Origin: Methanobacteriota archaeon
Lineage (GTDB): Archaea; JACRDV01
Assembly (NCBI GenBank): GCA_024860865.1
Contig: JACRDV010000052.1
Coordinates: 1-10,749, forward strand
Direction of reading: 5' to 3'
DNA length: 10,749 bases
The position numbers and the translations under genes are program-made. How positions within the stretch are numbered: position 1 is the stretch's first letter; the number at the start of each line of letters is the position of its first letter. The notes beneath the pieces are model-generated. The model saw only the letters and a list, made by a program, of their open reading frames with translations, ran no database searches and was not told the DNA's origin. This document shows, piece after piece, positions 1 to 5,655 of this stretch.

Positions 1-54
1 CCCCTCCGGGGAAATAAGACTGTTGTTTATCCAGTTCTTTTGTTGAAGGGATAA
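1..54 (+). CDS. possible 3' end of a gene entering from the left
   Basis: Frame 1 is open from the first base to a TAA at 52-54, giving 17 residues that end in VYPVLLLKG. A T-rich tract follows at about 58-73, which is what an archaeal transcription terminator after a gene end would look like. The fragment is too short for any family assignment. A second frame also stays open for 14 codons, so this call rests mainly on position and on the T-rich tract. No function can be given. Confidence 0.25.
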   Translation, partial: PLRGNKTVVYPVLLLKG

Positions 55-57
55 TTG

Positions 58-73
58 TTGTTTTTATTTTTTA
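58..73 (+). terminator. possible oligo-T terminator
   Basis: A strongly T-rich run, broken by a single G and a single A, follows directly after the possible gene end at 54. Archaeal RNA polymerase often terminates on U-rich runs without a strong hairpin. The call is weak because the upstream gene itself is uncertain. Confidence 0.25.
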
Positions 74-130
74 ACAATATTAGAAATTCTAAATTGATCC
101 TATGTCAACAATTAAATGATTCTACTTAAA

Positions 131-153
131 TTGACCGGTCACTGACCGGTCAA
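131..153. promoter_or_regulatory. perfect 23-base palindrome made of two GACCGGTC half-sites
   Basis: The two arms read TTGACCGGTCA and TGACCGGTCAA around a single central C and are exact reverse complements. Each arm also contains the self-complementary core TGACCGGTCA, so the site holds two tandem symmetric boxes 12 bases apart, about one helical turn. That geometry fits a cooperative operator for a dimeric regulator. It is followed at 161-172 by a second palindrome (TAAGTATACTTA) and at 170-186 by TTACCA/TGGTAA arms. What it controls is unclear: the nearest complete gene starts at 412. Confidence 0.5.
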
Positions 154-160
154 TCCCGGA

Positions 161-186
161 TAAGTATACTTACCATGGTTTGGTAA
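161..186. repeat. adjacent short inverted repeats
   Basis: TAAGTATACTTA (161-172) is self-complementary. It overlaps a second inverted repeat with arms TTACCA (170-175) and TGGTAA (181-186). Together with the palindrome at 131-153, these make a 56-base block of nested symmetry. It may be a protein-binding region or a scar of mobile DNA; the sequence does not decide between them. Confidence 0.35.
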
Positions 187-193
187 TCGGGGG

Positions 194-343
194 ATATACT
201 TTATAAAACAACAAGAATTCGAGGATACAATTCTAAATTGTCTTTATGAATTCGCAGCAGGATTAAAATTAACTAAGAAATGGAAACACGGACTAGAAGA
301 AGAAATTGAAGGGTTTAAAAGTAAATTGGTTACGACGCAGTAA
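194..343 (+). pseudogene. possible decayed gene fragment, unknown function
   Basis: This frame is open from a stop at 161-163 to TAA at 341-343 and reads as a plausible amphipathic protein tail (QQEFEDTILNCLYEFAAG, then a Lys/Glu-rich helix). It has no ATG, GTG or TTG in a sensible place and no SD site, so it is more likely the C-terminal remnant of a lost gene than a live one. I recognise no family. Apart from this and the palindromes, I see nothing else in the 357 bases before the first antitoxin gene. Confidence 0.2.
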
Positions 344-380
344 GAGATGGAAGATGACCCGCCCGCCACCAACAGAAACA

Positions 381-398
381 TTTATTAGCCGGCTAATA
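381..398 (+). promoter_or_regulatory. TATA box embedded in a 16-bp operator-like palindrome
   Basis: TATTAGCCGGCTAATA at 383-398 is a perfect palindrome. It overlaps a TATA-like element (TTTATTA, 381-387) whose centre lies about 28 bases upstream of the ATG at 412, so the transcript is probably leaderless. Ribbon-helix-helix antitoxins usually bind palindromes over their own promoter. The natural reading is therefore an autoregulatory operator for the gene at 412, with repressor binding blocking TBP. The regulation is inferred from family behaviour; the symmetry is seen directly. Confidence 0.6.
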
Positions 399-411
399 GA
401 CATAAACTAAC

Positions 412-645
412 ATGAACGTGAGCATAGAACTTACAGACAATCTGCTCGAATATGTTGATAGAATGGTCAAAAGCGGCATCTACAAGAGCAGAAGCGAAGT
501 GGTTAGGGAAGCCATAAGGACAATGATACAGAATGACCTGAGAGAGCAAATCAAGGCGAAAGGTTTAACTCTAAAGGAGTTTAACCGAGTGCGAGAAGAG
601 GTATCAGGTGAACTCATCAAGAAGAAGTACAGGAACAAGATTTAG
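412..645 (+). CDS. ribbon-helix-helix (CopG/ParD-like) antitoxin
   Basis: This 77-residue protein begins with a classic ribbon-helix-helix DNA-binding domain: a short beta strand (MNVSIELTD, residues 1-9), helix A (LLEYVDRMVKSG), then the SRSEVVREAIR turn and helix B (about 26-37). The rest is a charged helix rich in Lys, Arg and Glu, the part that in this family wraps and inhibits the toxin. It should act as a dimeric repressor and as the neutralising partner of the PIN protein encoded immediately downstream, whose start lies 38 bases inside this gene. There is no SD site; a TATA box and palindrome sit just upstream, so expression is probably leaderless and autoregulated. Assignment to the antitoxin class is strong, but the exact subfamily (VapB, ParD, CopG) is not resolvable from sequence reading. 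Confidence 0.85.
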   Translation: MNVSIELTDNLLEYVDRMVKSGIYKSRSEVVREAIRTMIQNDLREQIKAKGLTLKEFNRVREEVSGELIKKKYRNKI

Positions 646-1087
646 GATCGTGGTAGATTCGAACATCCTCTATTCTGCAATAAATTTCCCACGTGGCAAC
701 GAGTATAAACTTTTTCTAAAAGCAGATGCGGGTAAGGTTGAAATCGTAATCCCAGACTATGTCTATGACGAGACTAGAGCAGCATTCGAAAAGAGGGGCA
801 TTAATCCACAACTCGTAACTGATTTTCTCGATACATTTCACAATATCCATATCGAGGAAAGGGACATCTTGGGAGAGACAAAGACTATCAGAAAGGCAGA
901 GGAGATAGTTCGAGACAGAAAAGACATACCAGTATTTGTATTTGCAAAAGTCGTTATGGGGGAAGATGAAAACACCTACCTTGTGTCGGGAGATGAGGAC
1001 TTGCTGACCTCTCTCGTGAAAGAGGAGTTATTCGGCAGGGTCAAGAAGGCGAGGATGATGCTTAAACTCATTGAAAAAAGAGAATAA
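608..1087 (+). CDS. PIN-domain ribonuclease toxin (VapC-like)
   Basis: This 159-residue PIN-domain protein is the presumed toxin of a type II toxin-antitoxin pair, a Mg-dependent endoribonuclease acting on cytoplasmic RNA. The acidic active-site residues are visible: Asp17 in VVDSNILYSA, Glu55 in DYVYDET, Asp103/Asp106 in RDRKDIPVFVFA, and Asp129/Asp131 in the terminal LVSGDEDLL motif, so the nuclease site looks intact. I take the GTG at 608 as the start because GAGGT lies five bases upstream inside the antitoxin gene. The next candidate, GTG at 650, would leave only one residue before the first catalytic Asp. The 38-base overlap with the antitoxin implies translational coupling. It resembles the PIN_3-type proteins more than short VapC toxins, so a non-toxin RNA-processing role is a minor alternative. 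Confidence 0.82.
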   Translation: MNSSRRSTGTRFRIVVDSNILYSAINFPRGNEYKLFLKADAGKVEIVIPDYVYDETRAAFEKRGINPQLVTDFLDTFHNIHIEERDILGETKTIRKAEEIVRDRKDIPVFVFAKVVMGEDENTYLVSGDEDLLTSLVKEELFGRVKKARMMLKLIEKRE

Positions 1088-1535
1088 ACCTTGTTGTTCC
1101 ATTCTATTCGTCCCGGTGTCTTTAACCTAGAGTCGTTTCCCTTCCGAGACTTATTGCCAAGATAAGGATGTACTAGAGTCTGACGGAAGGACTTCGAACT
1201 TTGATGGTGGGCCTCCTAAGCTTAAGTGCTTTCTGAGAAAGTTGTAAAAGAGCACGAATATTCTTAGGAAAGCTTTGATGTTGCTCAAGCCTTTTAAATT
1301 TATGTTGTTGCAATGTTTTGTTTTTACCTTAATAATAGGTAACAAAGACGGCTCTTAAATTAAAGTGCGGTTATTTGCCTGAGATTAAAGAAAACACTAT
1401 AGTTTCAAAAAGTAGATCGTAAAATGCTGATAAGAGCTCCATTGCTAATAACCATTTAGGTTTGAGTTTTGACTAAAGAACCATAGCTGCCCCCATAGTT
1501 AACAAGAAACTTAAAACGCATAGAGCATTTCAAAG
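1088..1535. other. gene-free stretch with possible decayed coding traces
   Basis: I find no credible intact gene here. Around 1229-1241 there is an exact inverted repeat (CTTTCT/AGAAAG around one G), nested inside GTGCT/AGCAC arms at about 1226-1255. One plus-strand frame through 1226-1285 reads protein-like (VLSEKVVKEHEYS, a stop, then ESFDVAQAF) but is cut by stops, as in an old pseudogene. A minus-strand open frame at 1151-1345 has no promoter, no SD site and no family features. The last 50 bases hold the promoter of the flippase gene. Confidence 0.35.
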
Positions 1536-1545
1536 TTGTTAGGGA
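1508..1545 (+). promoter_or_regulatory. promoter and weak ribosome site of the flippase gene
   Basis: A TATA-like AACTTAAAA at about 1508-1516 would place transcription near 1538-1540. AGGGA at 1541-1545 sits six to seven bases before the ATG at 1551, which favours that ATG over the TTG at 1536. Confidence 0.35.
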
Positions 1546-1550
1546 ATTTG

Positions 1551-3071
1551 ATGCAGAAAACTGATGTGGCAACTGGCAGCTTCATAATGTTGGCAGCAAG
1601 TTGTAATGCATTTGTTCTAGGCTACATTTATCAAGTGGCTATGGGTTGGTTCTTAGGACCAACAGGTTATGGTGTTCTTGGAGTTTCATTAGCAATTATG
1701 AACATTCTTGCCCTATTCTCAGAATTAGGTATTCCTGTTGCCGTAACAAAATATGTTTCAGAATATGAAGCAAAAAAGGAATGGAAGAATGTAAGCGGAG
1801 TAATTCAAAGTGGAATTAAATTTACTGCTTACCTAGGAATTGCTACAGCAACAATTTTCGCCTTTTTTATTCCGATTTTATCAGACTATTTTAAAAATCA
1901 AGAATATTTATTTACATTATCAGTTGTCGCAGCTACTATCCCAGTAATTTCTATCCTCGCAACTTATCGAGGAGCATTACAAGGGTTTCAACTAATCAAA
2001 GAATACAGCATGCTTAGTATAGCTGAAGCTGTTGTAAGAGTTGTTATAGCAATTGTTTTAGTTTACATTGGGTTTTATGTCCTTGGAGCGATATTGGCTT
2101 TTGCCATTTGTATTTTAATAACTGTTAGTCTAGCATTTTTCTTCTTGAGAAAAATATCGCTTGAAAAAAATGCAACTTTTCCAATAAAGAAATCATTATT
2201 ATTTGCAATTCCTGTGACTGTAGCCTCAGCAGCTTTGTTAATATTAACAAATACCGATATCCTTTGTATAAAACTACTTAGTCCAAAATTACTCTCTGAT
2301 ACTTTAGCAGGCTATTACAATGCAGCCGCTATCATAGCAAGAATCCCAGTCTATATACTAAGCCCGCTTTTGATTGTTTTATTGCCCGCTGTTTCTAGTG
2401 TTTACGCAATAGATGACCAAAACAAGCTAAAACTATACACAGAAACAGCCTTTCGATATGTTATCTTGCTCATCATTCCGATGTGCGTTGGACTAATCGT
2501 ATTATCTAAAGATTTAATCTCTCTATTGTATCCGCGTGCTTTTCTATATGGAGCACCCGCTTTAGCAGTCTTGGCATTTGGCTCAATATTTTCAGCTTTG
2601 TTTAGTATAGCCTCTACATTGATAATCGGTATTGGAAAACCTCAAATTACAATGAGAATATTAGCTTTAGCTGCGATAATTAATATCCCTTTGAACATAA
2701 TATTGGTCTCAAAATTCAGTATTATTGGAGCGGCCTTTGCCACAACAATTTCTTGTCTTTTTGCTGCTGTTTTAACCCTTTTTTATATTGTAAGAGTGAT
2801 CAAAGTTGAATTTGGAATTAGAAGTTATGCAAGGCCGATCTTTGCAGCTGCAATTATGGGTGTGTTTGTTTTTTTCTTTCCTCATTGGAATAGAATCCTA
2901 ACTTTAATCGATGTGTTGTTTGGAGCAGTTATTTATTTTGTGTTATTGTTAGCTTTGCAAGCGCTCAAAAAAGAAGATGTAGAGATTTTGCGGCACATCC
3001 TATCGCTTTTGCGCGTTTCAGAAAAAACTTCTTCAAAACTTGTTGGCTTTCTGTCTAGATTTATTCGCTAA
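1551..3071 (+). CDS. Wzx/MATE-like polysaccharide or lipid-linked glycan flippase
   Basis: This is an integral membrane protein of 506 residues (511 if the TTG at 1536 is used), with roughly 12-14 hydrophobic helices spread over its whole length. The N-terminal part has the typical order of the polysaccharide-synthesis exporter family: a first helix pair, then LGPTGYGVLGV, a loop with ELGIPVAVTKYVSEY, and, after two more helices, RGALQGFQ. That last motif is a hallmark of archaeal and bacterial lipid-linked oligosaccharide flippases. Its likely role is to turn a lipid-linked glycan across the cytoplasmic membrane for surface glycan or S-layer glycosylation. No glycosyltransferase genes lie beside it, so the substrate cannot be inferred. 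It is AT-rich, unlike the toxin-antitoxin genes upstream. It ends 110 bases before the trpB start and appears to be transcribed separately. Confidence 0.85.
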   Translation: MQKTDVATGSFIMLAASCNAFVLGYIYQVAMGWFLGPTGYGVLGVSLAIMNILALFSELGIPVAVTKYVSEYEAKKEWKNVSGVIQSGIKFTAYLGIATATIFAFFIPILSDYFKNQEYLFTLSVVAATIPVISILATYRGALQGFQLIKEYSMLSIAEAVVRVVIAIVLVYIGFYVLGAILAFAICILITVSLAFFFLRKISLEKNATFPIKKSLLFAIPVTVASAALLILTNTDILCIKLLSPKLLSDTLAGYYNAAAIIARIPVYILSPLLIVLLPAVSSVYAIDDQNKLKLYTETAFRYVILLIIPMCVGLIVLSKDLISLLYPRAFLYGAPALAVLAFGSIFSALFSIASTLIIGIGKPQITMRILALAAIINIPLNIILVSKFSIIGAAFATTISCLFAAVLTLFYIVRVIKVEFGIRSYARPIFAAAIMGVFVFFFPHWNRILTLIDVLFGAVIYFVLLLALQALKKEDVEILRHILSLLRVSEKTSSKLVGFLSRFIR

Positions 3072-3092
3072 TTAGGAAACTTACTTACGACT

Positions 3093-3100
3093 TTTTAATA
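3093..3100 (+). promoter_or_regulatory. TATA box of trpB
   Basis: TTTTAATA centred near 3096 predicts transcription starting at about 3120-3124. That coincides with an in-frame ATGATG at 3122-3127 (leaderless option). It also gives a roughly 60-base leader in front of the TTG at 3182, which has AGGT six bases upstream. Confidence 0.5.
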
Positions 3101-3181
3101 AGACAATAAGTTTTTATCTAAATGATGTGCTATTCACTCAAGATTAATAGCAATTGGAAATTAAAATATGAAGGTATTCTA

Positions 3182-4372
3182 TTGAAATACGATTATCCTG
3201 ACAAATATGGTAGATTCGGAAAGTTTGGCGGGCAATATGTGCCCGAAGTATTAATGCCTGTGATCCAAGAATTGACTGGAGCTTATGAAAAACATAAAAA
3301 ATCTGCAAGTTTTAAAGACGAGCTATCTTATTATCTCAAGGATTATGCTGGAAGACCAACTCCACTTTATTTTGCAAGAAGGTTGACTGAAAGACTTGGT
3401 GGACCAAAAATTTACATAAAAAGAGAAGACCTTGCGCACGGAGGTGCTCATAAAATTAATAACACCCTCGGACAAGTTTTGCTCGCTAAAAAAATGGGAA
3501 AAACTAGAGTGATTGCAGAGACCGGAGCTGGGCAGCATGGTATTGCAACAGCTATGGCAGCAAGTATGTTCGGTTTGAAGTGTGAGATTTACATGGGCAC
3601 TGAAGATATGGAGCGCCAAAAACTAAACGTTTTTAGAATGGAATTAATGGGAGCAGAATTACATCCTGTATCAAGTGGAACTAAAAGGCTAAAAGATGCA
3701 ATTGATGATGCAATGCGGGACTGGGTTACAAACGTTGAAACAACTTACTATGTGATTGGTTCAGTTGTGGGGCCACATCCATATCCTATGATGGTTAGAG
3801 ATTTCCAAAGTGTGATTGGAAAAGAAACGAAACAGCAAATTATGGAAAAGGAAAACAGATTGCCGGATGCAATTGTTGCGTGCATTGGTGGCGGGTCAAA
3901 TGCAATGGGGATATTCTATAATTTTATAGAAAATGAAGAAGTAGGATTGATTGGAGTCGAAGCTGGAGGCCTTGGTCCAGAACCTGGTAAGCATGGAGCT
4001 ACTTTATGTTATGGAACTGAAGGCGCGCTCCATGGATCTTACTCCTATGTCCTTCAAAATGGCAGCGGTCAAATTTTAGATTCACACTCAATTGCAGCTG
4101 GACTTGATTACCCAGGGGTTGGACCTGAGCCTGCATTTCTAAAATCAATAGGTAGATTAAAAGCAGTATCGATAACTGATGCTGAAGCTGTTAAAGGATT
4201 TCAATTATTATGCGAAACAGAGGGAATTTTGCCTGCACTAGAATCTGCGCATGCAATTGCTTATACAGAAAAAATTGCAAAAAATTATGATAAGAACCAA
4301 ATTGTAGTGATTAATCTCTCTGGCCGTGGAGATAAAGATGTTGAAGTTGTTGCAAAGTACTTAAGTAAATGA
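3182..4372 (+). CDS. trpB: tryptophan synthase beta subunit
   Basis: TrpB condenses indole with L-serine to make L-tryptophan, using pyridoxal phosphate, normally in an alpha2-beta2 complex with TrpA that channels indole. From the TTG at 3182 the protein is 396 residues, the usual length. The PLP lysine is Lys91 in HGGAHKINN, the catalytic Glu113 sits in AETGAGQHG, the phosphate-binding loop is GGGSNA (236-241), and LSGRGDKD lies near the C terminus. These positions are offset by a constant four from the Salmonella enzyme, which supports this start. The SD site is GAAGGT at 3170-3175. An upstream in-frame ATG at 3122 would add 20 residues (beginning MMCYSLK) and matches the TATA spacing, so a leaderless longer form remains possible. 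The [11 protein letters not shown] start motif marks the ordinary TrpB1 class. Its partner trpA lies about 1.3 kb downstream and is broken. Confidence 0.96.
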   Translation: MKYDYPDKYGRFGKFGGQYVPEVLMPVIQELTGAYEKHKKSASFKDELSYYLKDYAGRPTPLYFARRLTERLGGPKIYIKREDLAHGGAHKINNTLGQVLLAKKMGKTRVIAETGAGQHGIATAMAASMFGLKCEIYMGTEDMERQKLNVFRMELMGAELHPVSSGTKRLKDAIDDAMRDWVTNVETTYYVIGSVVGPHPYPMMVRDFQSVIGKETKQQIMEKENRLPDAIVACIGGGSNAMGIFYNFIENEEVGLIGVEAGGLGPEPGKHGATLCYGTEGALHGSYSYVLQNGSGQILDSHSIAAGLDYPGVGPEPAFLKSIGRLKAVSITDAEAVKGFQLLCETEGILPALESAHAIAYTEKIAKNYDKNQIVVINLSGRGDKDVEVVAKYLSK

Positions 4373-4397
4373 AATAACTCTCCGCTTGCACACGAAG

Positions 4398-4730
4398 TTA
4401 GTAGTTGACCTGAGTACCCGTGTAGATGAGTTCTTTTGGAGAGATTTGGGCGAGATGACCCCATTCAAAGTTGTCCCCTCGGAGGCTTGGAACACTTTCG
4501 ATCGAAATCCTCCAAATCGAAAACCAGGTAGCCTTCTTCCCTCATTTTCTCTTTTTCACCGATTTTTTAGCTATCAGCCCGTAGAATTCCTTCCTTTTTC
4601 CAAGAAGTATAGTCCTCCTAGTCTTCCCAACCCTTCTAGCGTATATGGCGGTGATCCAAAGTTTTCTCTTTGAGAGTTCCTCTATCTCTGATAGGGTTTT
4701 GAGTTCGGTTTCCCTGTCGATAAATCTCAT
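4398..4730 (-). pseudogene. broken archaeal-type P-loop ATPase (PF01637-like)
   Basis: The minus strand starts well: a good SD site (AGGTGA, 4735-4740) four bases before ATG at 4730, then MRFIDRETELKTL, the signature opening of archaeal ATPases. After that it decays. The P-loop reads YARRVGKT instead of the usual GRRRVGKT: one residue is missing and the first Gly position is lost. The first frame stops at 4542. A second frame then gives MREEGYLVFDLEDF, resembling the Walker B region, and a third gives SPKELIYTGTQV, resembling the sensor strand, before a stop at 4398-4400. So at least two frameshifts and internal losses are seen, and nothing of the C-terminal half remains. Intact members are often associated with mobile or toxin-like loci. 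It opposes trpB, trpA and the neighbouring toxin-antitoxin pair. The intact SD site suggests fairly recent inactivation. Confidence 0.65.
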
Positions 4731-4741
4731 TTATTCACCTA

Positions 4742-4790
4742 CTGAATAACCTGGATTTGAACCCAAGTCTCTGGATCCCCCTGGGGAAGG
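4742..4790 (-). other. tRNA 3'-end-like fragment (T-arm consensus)
   Basis: The minus strand of 4750-4764 reads GGGTTCAAATCCAGG, the T-loop consensus TTCAAAT with flanking bases. Upstream of it lies a GGGGATCCAGAG stretch of the kind seen between anticodon stem and T-arm. No D-arm, 5' half or convincing acceptor stem can be found, and the T-stem pairs imperfectly, so it is not a working tRNA gene. It may be the scar of an integration event at a tRNA 3' end, next to the foreign cassette, or coincidence. Confidence 0.3.
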
Positions 4791-4804
4791 GTCAATGTCA
4801 ATAC

Positions 4805-4849
4805 ATATATATGCCATTTTACCATAATTTATTTATGTGGTATTATGGT
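4805..4849 (+). promoter_or_regulatory. promoter and inverted repeat at the AbrB-type antitoxin start
   Basis: ATATATATG at 4805-4813 is a TATA-like element predicting a very short leader before the ATG at 4845. Exact inverted arms ACCATAA (4821-4827) and TTATGGT (4843-4849) flank the start region. An antitoxin dimer binding there would repress its own transcription, as is usual in the family. The arms are seen; the regulation is inferred. Confidence 0.45.
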
Positions 4850-5111
4850 TGAAATAGTTGAAGCTGACAGGTCCGGAAGGATAGTAATCCCCAAAAGCCT
4901 ACGTAAAGAGTTCGGCATCCAGGAGAGGACGAAATTTCTCCTGACCAAAAGAGGCGCGGGGCAGCTGCTGCTCCAAAAGCTGGATGTTGAGGAGATAGCT
5001 CGGAGGCTTGAGGAAGAGCTATCTGGGGAAAACGTCGATGCCGCAGTCAAAACTATCAGGAAGGAAATCCGTGCGAAAATCAAGGCGAAATACCCGGACC
5101 TTCTTGCTTGA
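4845..5111 (+). CDS. vapB: SpoVT-AbrB-type antitoxin (VapB/MazE-like)
   Basis: This 88-residue protein starts with a swapped-hairpin AbrB domain: VEIVEADRSGRIVIPKSLRKEFGI (residues 2-25), with the characteristic GRIVIP turn and the following LRKEFGI helix, then a strand-rich segment to about residue 45. The C-terminal half is a charged helix (VEEIARRLEEELSG and beyond), the likely toxin-binding arm. It is expected to repress its own promoter and neutralise the PIN protein encoded by the next, overlapping gene. The toxin-gene start lies 41 bases inside this gene. The region is clearly richer in G and C than the surrounding trp genes, which fits acquisition as a mobile cassette. Family identity is strong; the symbol is used in the generic sense. 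Confidence 0.85.
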   Translation: MVEIVEADRSGRIVIPKSLRKEFGIQERTKFLLTKRGAGQLLLQKLDVEEIARRLEEELSGENVDAAVKTIRKEIRAKIKAKYPDLLA

Positions 5112-5511
5112 CACCAATGTGTTCATATCCGCAATAAAGGAGCCCAAAAAACAGACGGCGGCCTTAAAACTTATCCTTAAGATAGCGGAAGACCCAAGCA
5201 TAAAGCTAGTTGGAAATGATCTTTTGGCCGAGGAAATGCTCCGCTACATCGAGCTCTTGAAATCCGAGACAGCTGTTATGATCCTTTCGACATTGTTGGC
5301 CAAGATGGAAATCGTCAAAGTTTCTGGGAACTACAGAAAAATATGCAAGATATATATCGAAACGCCCGACAAGGCAGATATTCTGCATGCTGCAACTTGT
5401 TTGCAAACAGGTTCTATTCTGATAACAAATGACCGTCACTTCGATAAGATAGCCGATGAACGCATAATCGATGTATGGAACATCGGCGAGGCCCTCAAGA
5501 GGCTACTTTAG
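5071..5511 (+). CDS. vapC: PIN-domain ribonuclease toxin (VapC-like)
   Basis: This 146-residue PIN protein is the presumed endoribonuclease toxin of the pair. Active-site acids are Asp14 (FLLDTNVFISA), Glu54/Glu55 (LLAEEMLRY), Asp103 (DKADILHAAT) and Asp121 in ITNDRHFD, so the metal site looks complete. I start at the GTG at 5071 because GGAAGGA (5059-5065) lies five bases upstream, a strong SD site inside the antitoxin gene. The ATG at 5038 and a TTG at 5008 in the same frame have weaker sites and would add basic residues before the domain. TTG at 5104 would trim it to the first strand. The 41-base overlap implies coupled translation. The gene ends 144 bases before trpA and shares its orientation. 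Confidence 0.85.
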   Translation: MRKSRRNTRTFLLDTNVFISAIKEPKKQTAALKLILKIAEDPSIKLVGNDLLAEEMLRYIELLKSETAVMILSTLLAKMEIVKVSGNYRKICKIYIETPDKADILHAATCLQTGSILITNDRHFDKIADERIIDVWNIGEALKRLL

Positions 5512-5596
5512 TTCCCATTTCTGGCGCCGATTTTGAATTTTTAAGTGGGGTCGCCTAGCTTGTAATTTTCATTTGCACCATCCCAGATCAACATTA

Positions 5597-5606
5597 AATT
5601 TAAAAT
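5597..5606 (+). promoter_or_regulatory. possible promoter for the trpA remnant
   Basis: AATTTAAAAT at 5597-5606 is a TATA-like element about 50-60 bases before the trpA ATG, predicting a leader of roughly 25-30 bases. It lies in the 144-base gap after the PIN toxin gene, so trpA may have had its own promoter after separation from trpB. The evidence is motif only. Confidence 0.3.
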
Positions 5607-5655
5607 CCAATATAGAACAAACTTGCATCTACGTTAGCGAAGAGAGAGTGATTGG

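Noticed and set aside
1151-1345. 64-residue open frame on the minus strand
   Set aside because: No SD site, no promoter and no recognisable domain. The composition looks like chance in a gene-free region.
3122-3181. Tryptophan attenuator leader peptide upstream of trpB
   Set aside because: The 20-codon stretch has a single Trp codon and I see no alternative hairpins with a U-run. It is better explained as an alternative N terminus or a short leader.
4386-4673. 95-residue open frame on the plus strand starting with TTG
   Set aside because: It lies opposite the ATPase remnant, which has a proper SD site and family motifs. The plus frame is Pro/Ser-rich, as expected of an antisense shadow.
4742-4790. 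Complete tRNA gene
   Set aside because: Only a T-arm-like portion is visible. The T-stem pairs poorly, and no D-arm or matching acceptor stem can be found on the minus strand upstream.
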